Positions 30,501 through 38,284 are shown, counted from the first letter of the stretch. The stretch is 64,000 nucleotides of DNA from Labilibaculum filiforme (GCF_002843315.1 NZ_MVDD01000006.1:86001-150000); one strand, 5' to 3'. Notes: a model not told the origin generated them from the sequence alone. Program-made: numbers and translations.

Positions 30501-31079
30501 AACCACTTCTTTTGGCAACATACCTACAAAGGAATAGACCAATACGGCACTAGTTCCTTCAATTTTAATGGTGTATTTTCCATCAATATCGGTAGCAACA
30601 CCAGTTGTGGTACCTTTAACAACTACAGAAACGCCAGGCAGGGGAACACCTTCGGTATCAGTAACTTGTCCGATTAGAGGTTTTTTTTCTTGTACTTGTT
30701 TCTGTGGAGTTGTTTTAATCGTTTCTTTTAAAGTAATTACCTCCTCTTCCACTTCGCATTCCAGTCCTTTATCTTGCAGAATCCGATCAAGTACTTTCTT
30801 TACCTCTTCATTTTCAACTACAATATTAATTTTGTTTGACTCATCAAACAATCCTTCTTTGTAAATGAAGCGCAAACCTGTTTGTTGTTTAATTTCGTTT
30901 AAAACTTCAAAAATAGTCGCTTGTTCCATATTCATGCTCACTCTTTGATTTTGTGAGAAGCTCTTGGCTGTTGCACTATACGCCATAACGAGGATTAGAA
31001 AAACGAAGATTTTCATTTTCAGTAAGATTTTTAGCCATTTCCAGGTAGGGAAACAACTTAATTGGTTGTTTTTTTTCAT
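27573..31079 (-). CDS. SusC/RagA-family TonB-dependent transporter with STN domain
   Basis: The 1168-residue protein has an N-terminal signal, an STN domain (about 55-120, ATIFEVLNEIKQQTGLRFIY), a carboxypeptidase-regulatory-like domain (about 135-220, GQVTDTEGVPLPGVSVVVKG), a plug (about 225-340, including TLNIIDKLEGQTSGV and AAAASIWGARASNGVIVI) and a 22-strand-type barrel. The STN domain is the module that signals to a FecR anti-sigma factor, and that gene lies directly upstream. It should import a large ligand across the outer membrane together with SusD and report its presence to the sigma factor. Confidence 0.93.
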   Translation of the reverse strand: MKKNNQLSCFPTWKWLKILLKMKIFVFLILVMAYSATAKSFSQNQRVSMNMEQATIFEVLNEIKQQTGLRFIYKEGLFDESNKINIVVENEEVKKVLDRILQDKGLECEVEEEVITLKETIKTTPQKQVQEKKPLIGQVTDTEGVPLPGVSVVVKGTTTGVATDIDGKYTIKIEGTSAVLVYSFVGMLPKEVVYTGQSLLNVSLEADSEQMAEVVVTGYQTISKERATGAFEKVSTKALEERSTLNIIDKLEGQTSGVLFENGVITIRGVSSMNASTTPLIVVDGFPIEGDLESLNPNDVESMTILKDAAAASIWGARASNGVIVIVSKKGVEKGKTNVDFSSTLSLMAEPDLYSLKRASTESFLELEKHFADNGWKELASPWALSQPAYNEGLDAYLRYNDGQMTEADKDAIINRLKGIDVRDEYADLFLRKAVRQQYHLAVSGASDKSNYYASLSYDDNNAYLKGSDNDRIVSNLRIQTKLSERISFNAGISATIRNSDNNAAGSLANLAQYQQILDANGDYIPQPWTYSQAGKDTHAMANNSPYDWTYNLYQEFENKDNSTKNVDLRMQAGLNINLFKGLDFEGRYQYEWGNSKGQNLYNEDTYYVRDMVNTRAHIGSDGQMVYPIPMGEARADANAYAKSFTSRAQLNFNRSFNDNKHQVYAIAGTELRQTEYESSNMTKFGYDPVSLQFKRMNYDTDYPRAFSYWPSKLEDNTTFVYEKNRYASYYGNAGYTLDDKYTVTGSVRLDDSNLFGASKEYRNVPLWSVGTNWQMHKEDFINLDFVNRLTLRMTYGTGGNIDKSTSPYLTASIGQDYQTQYKFAYINNPKNPNLRWEKTSTANFGLDYALWNNRVSGSIEYYNKQSVDLLGNVSLNAIYGFDSALMNFAEMSNKGMDFSINVGILTKDLKWNAIANFSYNKNRVEKVELSDESVGGAFGGYYGTGSARVGKPLNHLYSYKWAGLSAEGMPQVYNEKGEIIDHNTEMEEVEGLKYEGTTTPKYYGSLQNVVSYKGLRLSMLITYKLGHKFRTPTIDYSDLRSKFTLNSVHEDFDARWKNPGDEKITDIPVLPDSPTEIGGYWSSYTNYGSHNVESASHIRFNDVVLSYDLPKSWFKSTGLNALNVGAQVRNLGVITFNDSNTDPENIIGVDGFGKRRPEYTFSLKARF

Positions 31080-31108
31080 AAATTTGGGTTCTTACGAGTT
31101 AATAAATT

Positions 31109-31175
31109 GAATAAATATTTTGCAGATATTTATTCTAGAGTTAATTCAGCGGAAAGTTTTTGCAGAACTTTCCGC
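31109..31175 (-). promoter_or_regulatory. Twin perfect hairpins with identical loops in the susC leader
   Basis: Two hairpins lie between the fecR stop and the susC start. The first is GCGGAAAGTT, loop CTGCAAA, AACTTTCCGC (31149-31175). The second is GAATAAATAT, loop CTGCAAA, ATATTTATTC (31109-31135). Both have perfect 10-bp stems of unrelated sequence but exactly the same 7-nt loop, 13 nt apart. The only T run is on the plus strand next to the first stem, so for susC transcription they are not a standard terminator. They look like RNA-level control elements, possibly paired binding sites for a protein or small RNA. Confidence 0.6.
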
Positions 31176-31179
31176 TTTT

Positions 31180-32331
31180 TTATTTAGATTTTACAATGAT
31201 TACATCGTCGTTAATGGTAAATCTCATATTGGAAGATTTTTCCATAAAATACAAGAGTTTATCAATCTTGGTATATCGTTTCATATCACCGGAAAATAGT
31301 ACTCCTCTGGCGCTATTATCTTCAAAGAAAACTTTCACATTATACCATCTTTCCAGTCGCAACATGATTTCTTCGACACTTTCGTTCTGAAATAAAAAAT
31401 TGCCATCTTTCCAAGCTATATATGGGTAAACATCAACCTTTTTAGTAATCATACTATTGCTTACTGCATTGGCAGTTAGTAAATCACCTGGAATCATTCT
31501 CTGTTCTTTATTCAAATTCTCCATGCTTACACCAACACTTCCTTCTACCAGTACTGTTTGAATCAAATTCCTATTATATGCATTCACATTGAATTTTGTT
31601 CCATACACCTTAATATCCTGCTGAAACGAATTCACAATAAATGCTTTCTCTCTATTATGAGCTACTTCGAAATATGCCTCTCCTTTTAAATATACTTTTC
31701 TAGTATTTTCTACAAACTGAACAGGATATCTTAATTCCGAATCTGCATTCAGCCAAACCTTAGTTCCATCGGCTAATTGCAAATTAAATTCCTGTCCACG
31801 AGCTACTTTAATCGTGTTGTAAATTAATTCCTTACTACTAATTTCTTTACTTTCATATACAACTCCCGCCAATGAATCTACTTGAACCAAAGCACCATTT
31901 GTCTCCTTTAATAATTTTTGTGTGCTCATTATCTGAACACGTTCGCCAGTGGATAATATTAACTCTGCACCTTTTTTTCCTGGTTCAATTAGAATTGTTT
32001 TAGCTACTTGTTCTTCCTTACTATAATCTGAAAGCAATAAGGTAACACTTAATCCAATTAGTAAAACAACACTGGCAGCAATCGACCAATAAGGAAACTT
32101 TCGTTTGGCAATTAATTTCTCTTCCACTTTTCTTTTGGCTTCAAACTCGTTTATTTGATCCCAATTCCGAACGTTGTTCATTCGGTAATAATTTTGTACA
32201 ATCTCTCGATAAGTCTTTTTATTATCACTATCGAGAGTTAACCATTCCTGAAGATTTTCGATTTGTTCTTCGGAAGCTTCCCCTTTTAAATAGTCTAGAA
32301 TGTCTAGTAAAGTATCCTCTTTTGGTGTCAT
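31180..32331 (-). CDS. FecR-family anti-sigma factor
   Basis: The 383-residue protein has a cytoplasmic N-terminal domain with the early LKGEASEEQIENLQEWL motif, one membrane segment (about 80-100), a periplasmic FecR domain (about 160-270, IKVARGQEFNLQLADGTKVWLNADSELRYPVQF then KVYLKGEAYFEVAHN) and a C-terminal DUF4974-like region (SVEEIMLRLERWYNV). It should hold the ECF sigma factor encoded 229 bp upstream and release it on a signal from the STN domain of SusC. Confidence 0.93.
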   Translation of the reverse strand: MTPKEDTLLDILDYLKGEASEEQIENLQEWLTLDSDNKKTYREIVQNYYRMNNVRNWDQINEFEAKRKVEEKLIAKRKFPYWSIAASVVLLIGLSVTLLLSDYSKEEQVAKTILIEPGKKGAELILSTGERVQIMSTQKLLKETNGALVQVDSLAGVVYESKEISSKELIYNTIKVARGQEFNLQLADGTKVWLNADSELRYPVQFVENTRKVYLKGEAYFEVAHNREKAFIVNSFQQDIKVYGTKFNVNAYNRNLIQTVLVEGSVGVSMENLNKEQRMIPGDLLTANAVSNSMITKKVDVYPYIAWKDGNFLFQNESVEEIMLRLERWYNVKVFFEDNSARGVLFSGDMKRYTKIDKLLYFMEKSSNMRFTINDDVIIVKSK

Positions 32332-32560
32332 CGCATTTTTTGATTTGTTAGTGAAACAAAAAATAGTAAAAAAAGGGTGAATAAAAATGAATGTTTTTTA
32401 TAAAAAAAAACTAAAACCTAGCAATACGGCTGTTTTGAATGTACCTAAAAATTAAGTCAGTACTTCAATAGAAGAATAAATGGAGTTAATTAATACAATA
32501 TTCTCGATGAAGAATAAAGATTTTTTGCGAGAATAGATAGTGAAAATACTTATTTCGATA

Positions 32561-33115
32561 TTACATGAAAAAAAGATAAAAAAGATCTTTGTGATTTTTA
32601 AGGCTCTCTTTCAATTTTTGTGTCCCAATTTTAAGCAGTGTTTTTACAGTATTGATTGAAACATCGAGTTCTTCTGCTGCCTCTTTGTATTTCATTTTTT
32701 GAATCATGATACACTCCACCACCAAACGAGTTTTCTCTGGCAGTTCATTTAAAGCTTCTTTTACCTTATTGATACCTTCTTCGGCTATTTGTTTGGCTTC
32801 TTCTTCAGCAATATCCCAATGAGAAAATCCGGCAGAACCTGCAAGTACATCAATTTTCTTAATATGATTTAAGGAAGCATTTTTTACTAAAGTAAATAAG
32901 TATGTGCTTAATGAATTTGTATGTAGCTTATTGTATAATTTATTATTCCAAAACTTAACAAATTGTTCCTGAACAATATCTTCTGCAGTATGAATATCAT
33001 TTAAATAAGCATTGGAAAACAAAACTAAAGGTTTGTAATATCTTGAAAATAAAAGACTTAACGCTTTATCTTCTCCATTACGGATATTATTAAGTATACT
33101 TTGGTCAGAAGTCAT
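32561..33115 (-). CDS. ECF sigma-70 factor (FecI-like)
   Basis: This protein has region 2 (LLFSRYYKPLVLFSNAYLND then AEDIVQEQFVKFW) and region 4 (LPEKTRLVVECIMIQKMKYK then EAAEELDVSINTVKTLL), typical of Bacteroidota FecI-like factors paired with FecR/SusC. I prefer the start at 33115 (MTSDQSILNNIRNGED), because most relatives begin just before this helix and a TATATTTG -7-like element overlaps the alternative upstream ATG at 33136. Either start leaves the domains intact. It should direct transcription of the susCD and thioredoxin genes. Confidence 0.88.
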   Translation of the reverse strand: MTSDQSILNNIRNGEDKALSLLFSRYYKPLVLFSNAYLNDIHTAEDIVQEQFVKFWNNKLYNKLHTNSLSTYLFTLVKNASLNHIKKIDVLAGSAGFSHWDIAEEEAKQIAEEGINKVKEALNELPEKTRLVVECIMIQKMKYKEAAEELDVSINTVKTLLKIGTQKLKESLKNHKDLFYLFFM

Positions 33116-33136
33116 ATTTGTGTGGTTAGAACACAA

Positions 33137-33388
33137 ATATATTTAGGATTTTGGAATATCATAGATATCTTGAAAAAAAATTCAAAATAAAATTGAATTA
33201 AAATTGCAACACTATAAACACAATAAAATAATATTCTTATCCTAAAGGAATGAAAATAACCTGCTCCAACAGAACTAGTTTCACTACCAATCTTTCTTCA
33301 AATAACTAATTATTTTATAGTAAGTTCTGTTATAATTTCTCCATCGATCTTGTTGCCTCCAACTGAAACATCACCAACTTTAGATGAT
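33137..33388. other. Intergenic region
   Basis: No complete gene is visible between the sigma factor and the terminator of the threonine dehydrogenase gene. A short start-less minus-strand frame at about 33310-33390 reads like a protein end (GDVSVGGNKIDGEIITELTIK region) but is too short to call. Confidence 0.5.
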
Positions 33389-33419
33389 AAAAAAAAAGCT
33401 CAGGGAATACCTGAGCTTT
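33389..33419 (-). terminator. Rho-independent terminator of tdh
   Basis: On the minus strand, AAAGCTCAGG pairs perfectly with CCTGAGCTTT across a 5-nt loop, followed by a run of T residues. It lies 20 bp behind the stop codon. Confidence 0.85.
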
Positions 33420-33438
33420 AACTATATTTTAAAATGAT

Positions 33439-34461
33439 TTATTCCCAATCGAGAATCACTTTTCCACAATTTCCTTCTTCCATGATATCAAATCCTTTTT
33501 GAAATTCGGATGCTTTGAATCGATGAGAAATCATTGGAGATAAATCTAATCCACTCATCAACATCTGCTCCATTTGGTACCATGTTTCGTACATCTCGCG
33601 TCCGTAAATTCCTTTCAACTGAAGACCTTTAAAAATAATATTGTTCCAATTTACTTTGGTTTGGGCTGGCAAAATACCCAAAAGAGAAATTTTACCTGAG
33701 TTGTACATGTGAGAAACCATATCGCCAAAAGCGGCCGGTGCTCCCGAACATTCTAGTCCTATATCAAAACCAATCATTCCCAATTCTTTAATTGCGTCAT
33801 CAAGGTTCTCTGTTAGCGGATTAATAACACGATCGGCACCCATTTTCTTTGCCAATTCTATTCTGTAAGGATTGGTTTCTGTCGCAACTACATATCTGGC
33901 ACCTGCAAATTTTGCAATTGCTACACACATGCTACCAATTAATCCTGCACCAGTAACCAAAACATCTTCCCCAATAATTGGCCATGAAAGAGTGGTGTGT
34001 GTTGCATTTCCGAACGGATCCATAATTGCGAGCAACTCATCATCGATTTTATCACTCATTTTCATGAGATTTGATGAAGGAATAGCTGCATATTCTGCAA
34101 AAATACCATCGATATTCACCCCAATTCCAACGGTATTTTCACACACATGCTTACGTCCACGTCTACAGTTACGACAGTGTCCGCAGGCAATATGTCCCTC
34201 ACCAGTTACACGATCGCCAATTTTAAAACCAGTAACTCCCGCTCCTAACTCTGCAACTTCGCCAACATATTCGTGTCCGATAATCATACCCGTTTTAATG
34301 GTATTTTGTGCCCATTCATCCCATTTATAAATGTGCAAATCGGTACCGCAAATTGCCGTTTTTCTAATTTTCACAAGAACATCGTTCACTCCTATTTTAG
34401 GAACATCGACTTCTTTCATCCACAAACCTTTTTCAGCTTTGGATTTTACAAGCGCCTTCAT
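33439..34461 (-). CDS. tdh: L-threonine 3-dehydrogenase
   Basis: This zinc-dependent medium-chain dehydrogenase oxidises L-threonine to 2-amino-3-ketobutyrate with NAD+. The opening [20 protein letters not shown] and the [14 protein letters not shown] motif align closely with E. coli Tdh. With the start at 34461 the active-site Cys becomes residue 38, as in E. coli; an ATG three codons upstream (34470) is also possible. GHEYVGE and the structural-zinc cluster [15 protein letters not shown] are present, as is the cofactor fold [10 protein letters not shown]. The usual partner, 2-amino-3-ketobutyrate CoA ligase (kbl), is not next to it. Confidence 0.92.
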   Translation of the reverse strand: MKALVKSKAEKGLWMKEVDVPKIGVNDVLVKIRKTAICGTDLHIYKWDEWAQNTIKTGMIIGHEYVGEVAELGAGVTGFKIGDRVTGEGHIACGHCRNCRRGRKHVCENTVGIGVNIDGIFAEYAAIPSSNLMKMSDKIDDELLAIMDPFGNATHTTLSWPIIGEDVLVTGAGLIGSMCVAIAKFAGARYVVATETNPYRIELAKKMGADRVINPLTENLDDAIKELGMIGFDIGLECSGAPAAFGDMVSHMYNSGKISLLGILPAQTKVNWNNIIFKGLQLKGIYGREMYETWYQMEQMLMSGLDLSPMISHRFKASEFQKGFDIMEEGNCGKVILDWE

Positions 34462-34713
34462 TTTAGTCATTGTTGTTTTGTTATATTGTTGTTGTGTAAG
34501 TATTTAAATATCTGCAAATATGTGTGTTGCATATTTGATTAATCTATTTCGAAAGTATAAAAACTAAATTAGATTTTCAATATCTACTTTATAAAATATA
34601 TCTATTTTCGTCGCTTTAGCAAAGTCTTTCTGTAGCTTCCTATCGGCGAAAGCCTTACAGAAATTAAAAGCCGACTAAAATCTATATTAGGTGCAAAATT
34701 CCTTTGTTTTTTT

Positions 34714-36150
34714 TTACTTCTCAACTTTATAAAAGCGAAACCCGGTATCAACCTTCGGATATAGCTTTCCCGCTCGAATAATTCTATCTCTAGCAAGATC
34801 CGAAATAGTAGAAAACCCCATTCGAAATGCATCCGAATCCTCCTTTACTAATTCTATATTCTGAGTGCAGATAAAAGATCGGTTAAATGTCTGTTTTTCG
34901 TTCCCTTTAAAGATAGCATGAGCCATGGATGCAGAACCAGCAAACAGATCCAAAATGATATCCTCCGCCTCGCTTAATTGCTCCAAAAGAAGAAGTAGCA
35001 AATCGGTTGGTTTTGGATACTTAAAAGGCAGTCCTTCTGCATATAGGTCTTTCAGCTCCCGGGTTCCTTTACTGGTTGGTATATCAGTAATAATGGAAGA
35101 AATGGAATTATAGAGACTTTTTAGTTCCGATTTGTATTTTTTCAGGAGAAACCGTTTGCCTTTTTCTTTGGGGAATATCAATTTTCCGGAAGCAAACCAT
35201 TCCTGCACCCGGTTTTCTGAAAAAGCCCAATATCGCCCTACTGGTGGCAGATATTCTTCTTTTGTAAAAGGATTAATGATCGTAAAACGAGAATTGGAAT
35301 TACCACTGGCTGCCGAAGGATTATCGGAGATCCAATCGCCTTTTGGATCACAATCGGGATTGGAATAATTGGATAAATCTTTGCCCTCGCCTTTTAGTTT
35401 AACTTTTTTTGCATCCTTAGCGTAAAGTAAGATGTATTCGTGATTAGTGGCAAATAAATTGCTTGTAAGGGATGAATTCGACCGATTTACCCACACAAAA
35501 CAGCCTACAAAATTATCCTCTCCAAAAACCTCATTACAAATCACTTGTACATTTGCTTTTTCACTTTCATCAATAGAAATAGCTATGGTTCCATCAGCGG
35601 TTAACAGTTGCTTAGCTAATACAATACGCGGATAAATCATGTTTAACCAATTGGTATGAATTTCGCCACTTTCAATTTGATTTTTCAGACTAGAATCAAC
35701 TCTCTCAATTCCCGAATCGTTTAAAAAATCGAGGTATTGATTCTGGCTAATTTTAAAGCGATCGTTATAAGCAAAATCATTGCCCGTATTGTATGGCGGA
35801 TCGATATAAATCAATTTAATTTTTCCAACGTATTCTTTCTGCAACAAGCACAACACGTCTAAATTATCTCCTTCTATCAACTTATTTCGGGTTGTTTTTG
35901 GCCGAAGCGATTTTACTTTGTCGAAAACCAATTTGATCTCCTCATAATCACCTGCTTGCGGTATCGAATTTCCCTTTCCAAACCATGTTAAGGCATAATT
36001 CGATTCCTCTTGATAATGCTCTTTTCCCAAATAAATTTTTAACTTCTGAACATCCAACTTATCGTCCACAAAAAGCTGTGGCAGAAGACTTCTTAGTTCC
36101 GTTATTTTTTTTTGTTTCTGATAGAAAGAGAGTAGCTTTTTTCCTTGCAT
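34714..36150 (-). CDS. Orphan type III Mod-like adenine-specific DNA methyltransferase
   Basis: The 478-residue protein has the N6-adenine methyltransferase motifs in beta order: catalytic IDPPYNTGNDFAYND first (about 115-130) and the AdoMet-binding DLFAGSASMAHAIF near residue 410. The central part (about 200-360) should recognise the target sequence. It resembles Mod subunits of type III restriction systems, but these are usually 600 residues or more, while this one stops soon after DTGFRFYKVEK. No Res subunit or other nuclease gene is adjacent. It may be a solitary regulatory methyltransferase or a decayed Mod. Confidence 0.82.
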   Translation of the reverse strand: MQGKKLLSFYQKQKKITELRSLLPQLFVDDKLDVQKLKIYLGKEHYQEESNYALTWFGKGNSIPQAGDYEEIKLVFDKVKSLRPKTTRNKLIEGDNLDVLCLLQKEYVGKIKLIYIDPPYNTGNDFAYNDRFKISQNQYLDFLNDSGIERVDSSLKNQIESGEIHTNWLNMIYPRIVLAKQLLTADGTIAISIDESEKANVQVICNEVFGEDNFVGCFVWVNRSNSSLTSNLFATNHEYILLYAKDAKKVKLKGEGKDLSNYSNPDCDPKGDWISDNPSAASGNSNSRFTIINPFTKEEYLPPVGRYWAFSENRVQEWFASGKLIFPKEKGKRFLLKKYKSELKSLYNSISSIITDIPTSKGTRELKDLYAEGLPFKYPKPTDLLLLLLEQLSEAEDIILDLFAGSASMAHAIFKGNEKQTFNRSFICTQNIELVKEDSDAFRMGFSTISDLARDRIIRAGKLYPKVDTGFRFYKVEK

Positions 36151-36339
36151 CGTAATACCGATTAGTATCTAAAATTACACATTCTTTTCACTTCGTTTAC
36201 GACTGTGTTTTAGATATCTATCGGCATTATACGAGTGTGTATGTTTATTTCTAATATCGTATAACAAGTCTGAAGTAATATGATTTGTTTCACAAACCTA
36301 CAAATTTCGATCTTGAAAAAAAATCAAAAAACTCTATTT
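36151..36339. other. Intergenic region before the methyltransferase gene
   Basis: I see no gene here. It separates the repeat array from the methyltransferase start and begins, on the minus strand, with ATG AAA TAG directly after the last repeat, i.e. no real downstream reading frame. Confidence 0.5.
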
Positions 36340-36376
36340 CATATGATTAGTATTTTATGTTTTTGCCATATGGAAC

Positions 36377-36436
36377 TTACCATGCTGGAATAATCATCTC
36401 CCTGTGTGTGGAAAGTTTTATACATGGACGTTTCAT
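36377..36436 (-). CDS. Candidate leader peptide A1 (19 aa)
   Basis: The ORF encodes MKRPCIKLSTHREMIIPAW. It lies in the first (leftmost) unit of array A. It differs from A2 at one residue and from the B copies at two (Ile/Thr6 and Ala/Gly18). Confidence 0.4.
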   Translation of the reverse strand: MKRPCIKLSTHREMIIPAW

Positions 36437-36470
36437 ATGATTAGTATTTTATGTTTTTGCCATATGGAAC

Positions 36471-36530
36471 TTACCATGCTGGAATAATCATCTCCCTGTA
36501 TGTAGAAAGTTTTATACATGGACGTTTCAT
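36471..36530 (-). CDS. Candidate leader peptide A2 (19 aa)
   Basis: The ORF encodes MKRPCIKLSTYREMIIPAW. It is the promoter-proximal copy of array A, starting 13 nt behind the stop of the upstream small ORF. Confidence 0.4.
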   Translation of the reverse strand: MKRPCIKLSTYREMIIPAW

Positions 36531-36543
36531 AATGATAAAATGC

Positions 36544-36738
36544 CTAAAATTCCTGATGCAGAATTAATTTCTCATAGAAATACTCATCTTCACCACTTAT
36601 TCGAACCAAATAAACATCATCAGGCAAATTAGCGGGTAATGCGTCTATACAAAACTGATTCTTTGAATCTAAATTTAAATACACAATCTCACCCGCTAAA
36701 TTAATCACTTCGATTCTATACATCGCTTCTTTATACAT
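36544..36738 (-). CDS. Lone T9SS-type sorting-domain ORF (fragment or mini-protein)
   Basis: The 64-residue product reads like a type A C-terminal sorting domain of the type IX secretion system: RIEVINLAGEIVYLNLDSK, then LPANLPDDVYLVRISG, then EYFYEKLILHQ. In full proteins such a domain follows a large secreted passenger. No passenger and no signal peptide are present here, so it is either a decayed remnant of a larger gene or a small stand-alone protein. It is directly followed by repeat array A. Confidence 0.5.
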   Translation of the reverse strand: MYKEAMYRIEVINLAGEIVYLNLDSKNQFCIDALPANLPDDVYLVRISGEDEYFYEKLILHQEF

Positions 36739-36886
36739 ATCTATATTGACTATTTTTATCCCCCCTTATTCGACACTAAGCATAACCGACTCAACATTCA
36801 CTTTCCTTATGTTATTAAAAGTTAAGATAATTGTAAGTAATAAACAACAATTATAGTTCCCAAACTTTCTAGCATCGAGTTTTTGT

Positions 36887-36894
36887 TACCTTTG
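36887..36894 (+). promoter_or_regulatory. -7 promoter element of the helicase gene
   Basis: TACCTTTG followed by CGCC is a typical Bacteroidota -7 region. It ends only 4 nt before the ATG at 36899, so transcription should start at or just past that codon. This points either to a leaderless mRNA or to use of the in-frame ATG at 36914. Confidence 0.5.
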
Positions 36895-36898
36895 CGCC

Positions 36899-38221
36899 AT
36901 GCAAGCAAAAAATATGGATACTAAAAAGATTTTAGAGAAGCTATCGATTCAGGAATTGAATGAGATGCAAAAAGAATGTGGAAAAGCTTATGCAAAAAAT
37001 AGCGATCTGCTTCTAATATCCCCAACAGGATCGGGAAAAACATTGGCGTTTTTATTACCCATGCTTGCAGCATTAGATCCTGAAACAGATGCCGTTCAAA
37101 CCTTAATACTAACTCCTGCCCGAGAACTTTCTTTGCAAATAGAGAGTGTTTTTAAAAGCATGGGTACTGATTTTAAAGTGAATTGTTGCTATGGCGGGCA
37201 TCCGATGTCAACCGAAAAAAACAATTTAAAAACTCCTCCTGCAGTTCTTATTGGTACTCCTGGACGAATAGCCGATCATATTCGCAGAGGAAATTTTGAT
37301 TGTAGAAATATCAAAACCTTAATTTTGGATGAGTTCGATAAATCGCTTGAATTAGGTTTTCAGAAAGAAATGATGGAAGTAACACAAGCACTTCCCTACA
37401 AAATAAAAAAGGTGCTTACCTCTGCCACCAACAAAATTGAGATTCCTGCTTTTGCGAAACTAAATTCACTAATAGAATTGGATTTTATTCCGAATGCAAA
37501 GCCAATTGCCTTGGATCAAAAGAAGGTGATATCGGTGGAAAAAGATAAATTAGCGACTCTATTTCAATTGGTTTGTCATTTAGGAAATCAGCCAAGTCTG
37601 GTATTTTGTAATCACCGCGAAGCGGTAGAACGAATTGGAAAGCATTTTTTAAACGAAGGCATACAATGTGATGTTTTTCATGGAGGATTGGAACAGGACG
37701 ATAGAGAAAGAGCTCTTCTCAAATTCAGAAATGGGAGTCACCATCTGCTTATTGTAACCGACCTTGCTTCGAGAGGATTGGATATTCCTGAAATTAAGAA
37801 TGTGATTCACTACCAGTTACCAAGAGTGGAAGAAGCATTTATACATAGAAACGGACGAACAGCCAGAATGAATGCCGAAGGAACCTCCTATTTAGTGCTT
37901 GCTCAGGAGGAAACACCTCCTGAATTTATTCCTGAGGATATTGAAATTTTAGAACTAAAGGATGACTTGCCATTGCCAGCTGAACCGGAATGGGAGACTC
38001 TTTATATTTGTCTTGGGAAAAAAGAGAAAATAAACAAAATTGACTTGGTTGGGTTCTTTTGTAAGGTAGGAAACTTAAGAAAAGACGAATTGGGAAAAAT
38101 TGATGTTTTGGATCACTCCTCGTTTGTTGCTGTAAAAAGAGGAATAGGGGAAAAATTAGCACGTAAATTGAAAAACGAACTGATTAAAAAGAAGAAAGTT
38201 AAAATTCAGGTTTCTTACTAG
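36899..38221 (+). CDS. DEAD-box RNA helicase with DbpA-type RNA-binding domain (DEFD variant)
   Basis: The 440-residue protein carries the superfamily 2 helicase motifs in order: SPTGSGKT (41-48), PARELSLQI, GTPGRI, DEFD (144-147) in place of DEAD, SATN, and in the second lobe VTDLASRGLDIP and HRNGRTAR. The C-terminal region (about 365-440, TLYICLGKKEKINKIDLVGFF onward) matches the DbpA RNA-binding domain, which in E. coli directs the enzyme to 23S rRNA during ribosome assembly. The promoter position suggests that translation may begin at the ATG at 36914. Confidence 0.88.
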   Translation: MQAKNMDTKKILEKLSIQELNEMQKECGKAYAKNSDLLLISPTGSGKTLAFLLPMLAALDPETDAVQTLILTPARELSLQIESVFKSMGTDFKVNCCYGGHPMSTEKNNLKTPPAVLIGTPGRIADHIRRGNFDCRNIKTLILDEFDKSLELGFQKEMMEVTQALPYKIKKVLTSATNKIEIPAFAKLNSLIELDFIPNAKPIALDQKKVISVEKDKLATLFQLVCHLGNQPSLVFCNHREAVERIGKHFLNEGIQCDVFHGGLEQDDRERALLKFRNGSHHLLIVTDLASRGLDIPEIKNVIHYQLPRVEEAFIHRNGRTARMNAEGTSYLVLAQEETPPEFIPEDIEILELKDDLPLPAEPEWETLYICLGKKEKINKIDLVGFFCKVGNLRKDELGKIDVLDHSSFVAVKRGIGEKLARKLKNELIKKKKVKIQVSY

Positions 38222-38284
38222 TTTGTATTCAACAAACAAAGCTTAAGACTGGTTATTTTTATGTGCAAAAAAAACTAAGGCAGA

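Larger units (their letters stand above)
36340..36530 (-). repeat. MKRPC-type intercistronic repeat array A (two 94-bp units)
   Basis: Two tandem 94-bp units (36340-36433 and 36434-36527, plus the closing CAT) differ at only two positions. The unit is related to those at 41.2 and 44.6 kb. Each contains a short minus-strand ORF opening ATGAAACGTCCATG and ending in TGGTAA, then GTTCCATATGGC and an AT-rich spacer. Here the array starts 13 nt behind a small T9SS-domain ORF, but it is not followed by a gene start. Confidence 0.85.

Noticed and set aside
30067-30501. 144-codon plus-strand open frame
   Set aside because: It is wholly antisense within susC, whose plug-domain sequence is clearly coding.
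31149-31181. Terminator of fecR
   Set aside because: The T tract is on the plus strand while fecR is transcribed from the minus strand. I treat it as part of the susC leader structure.
33310-33390. Gene remnant on the minus strand (protein-like end, 27 codons)
   Set aside because: There is no start codon, it is cut off by the tdh terminator and has no family match. Chance cannot be excluded.
34602-34832. 76-codon minus-strand open frame at the end of the methyltransferase
   Set aside because: It overlaps the methyltransferase in another frame and has no features. It could be the displaced C-terminal end after a frameshift, but the sequence does not resemble Mod proteins.
36340-36530. CRISPR array
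   Set aside because: The units are contiguous 94-bp repeats without unique spacers, and no cas genes are present. The same holds for 41198-41495 and 47127-47360.
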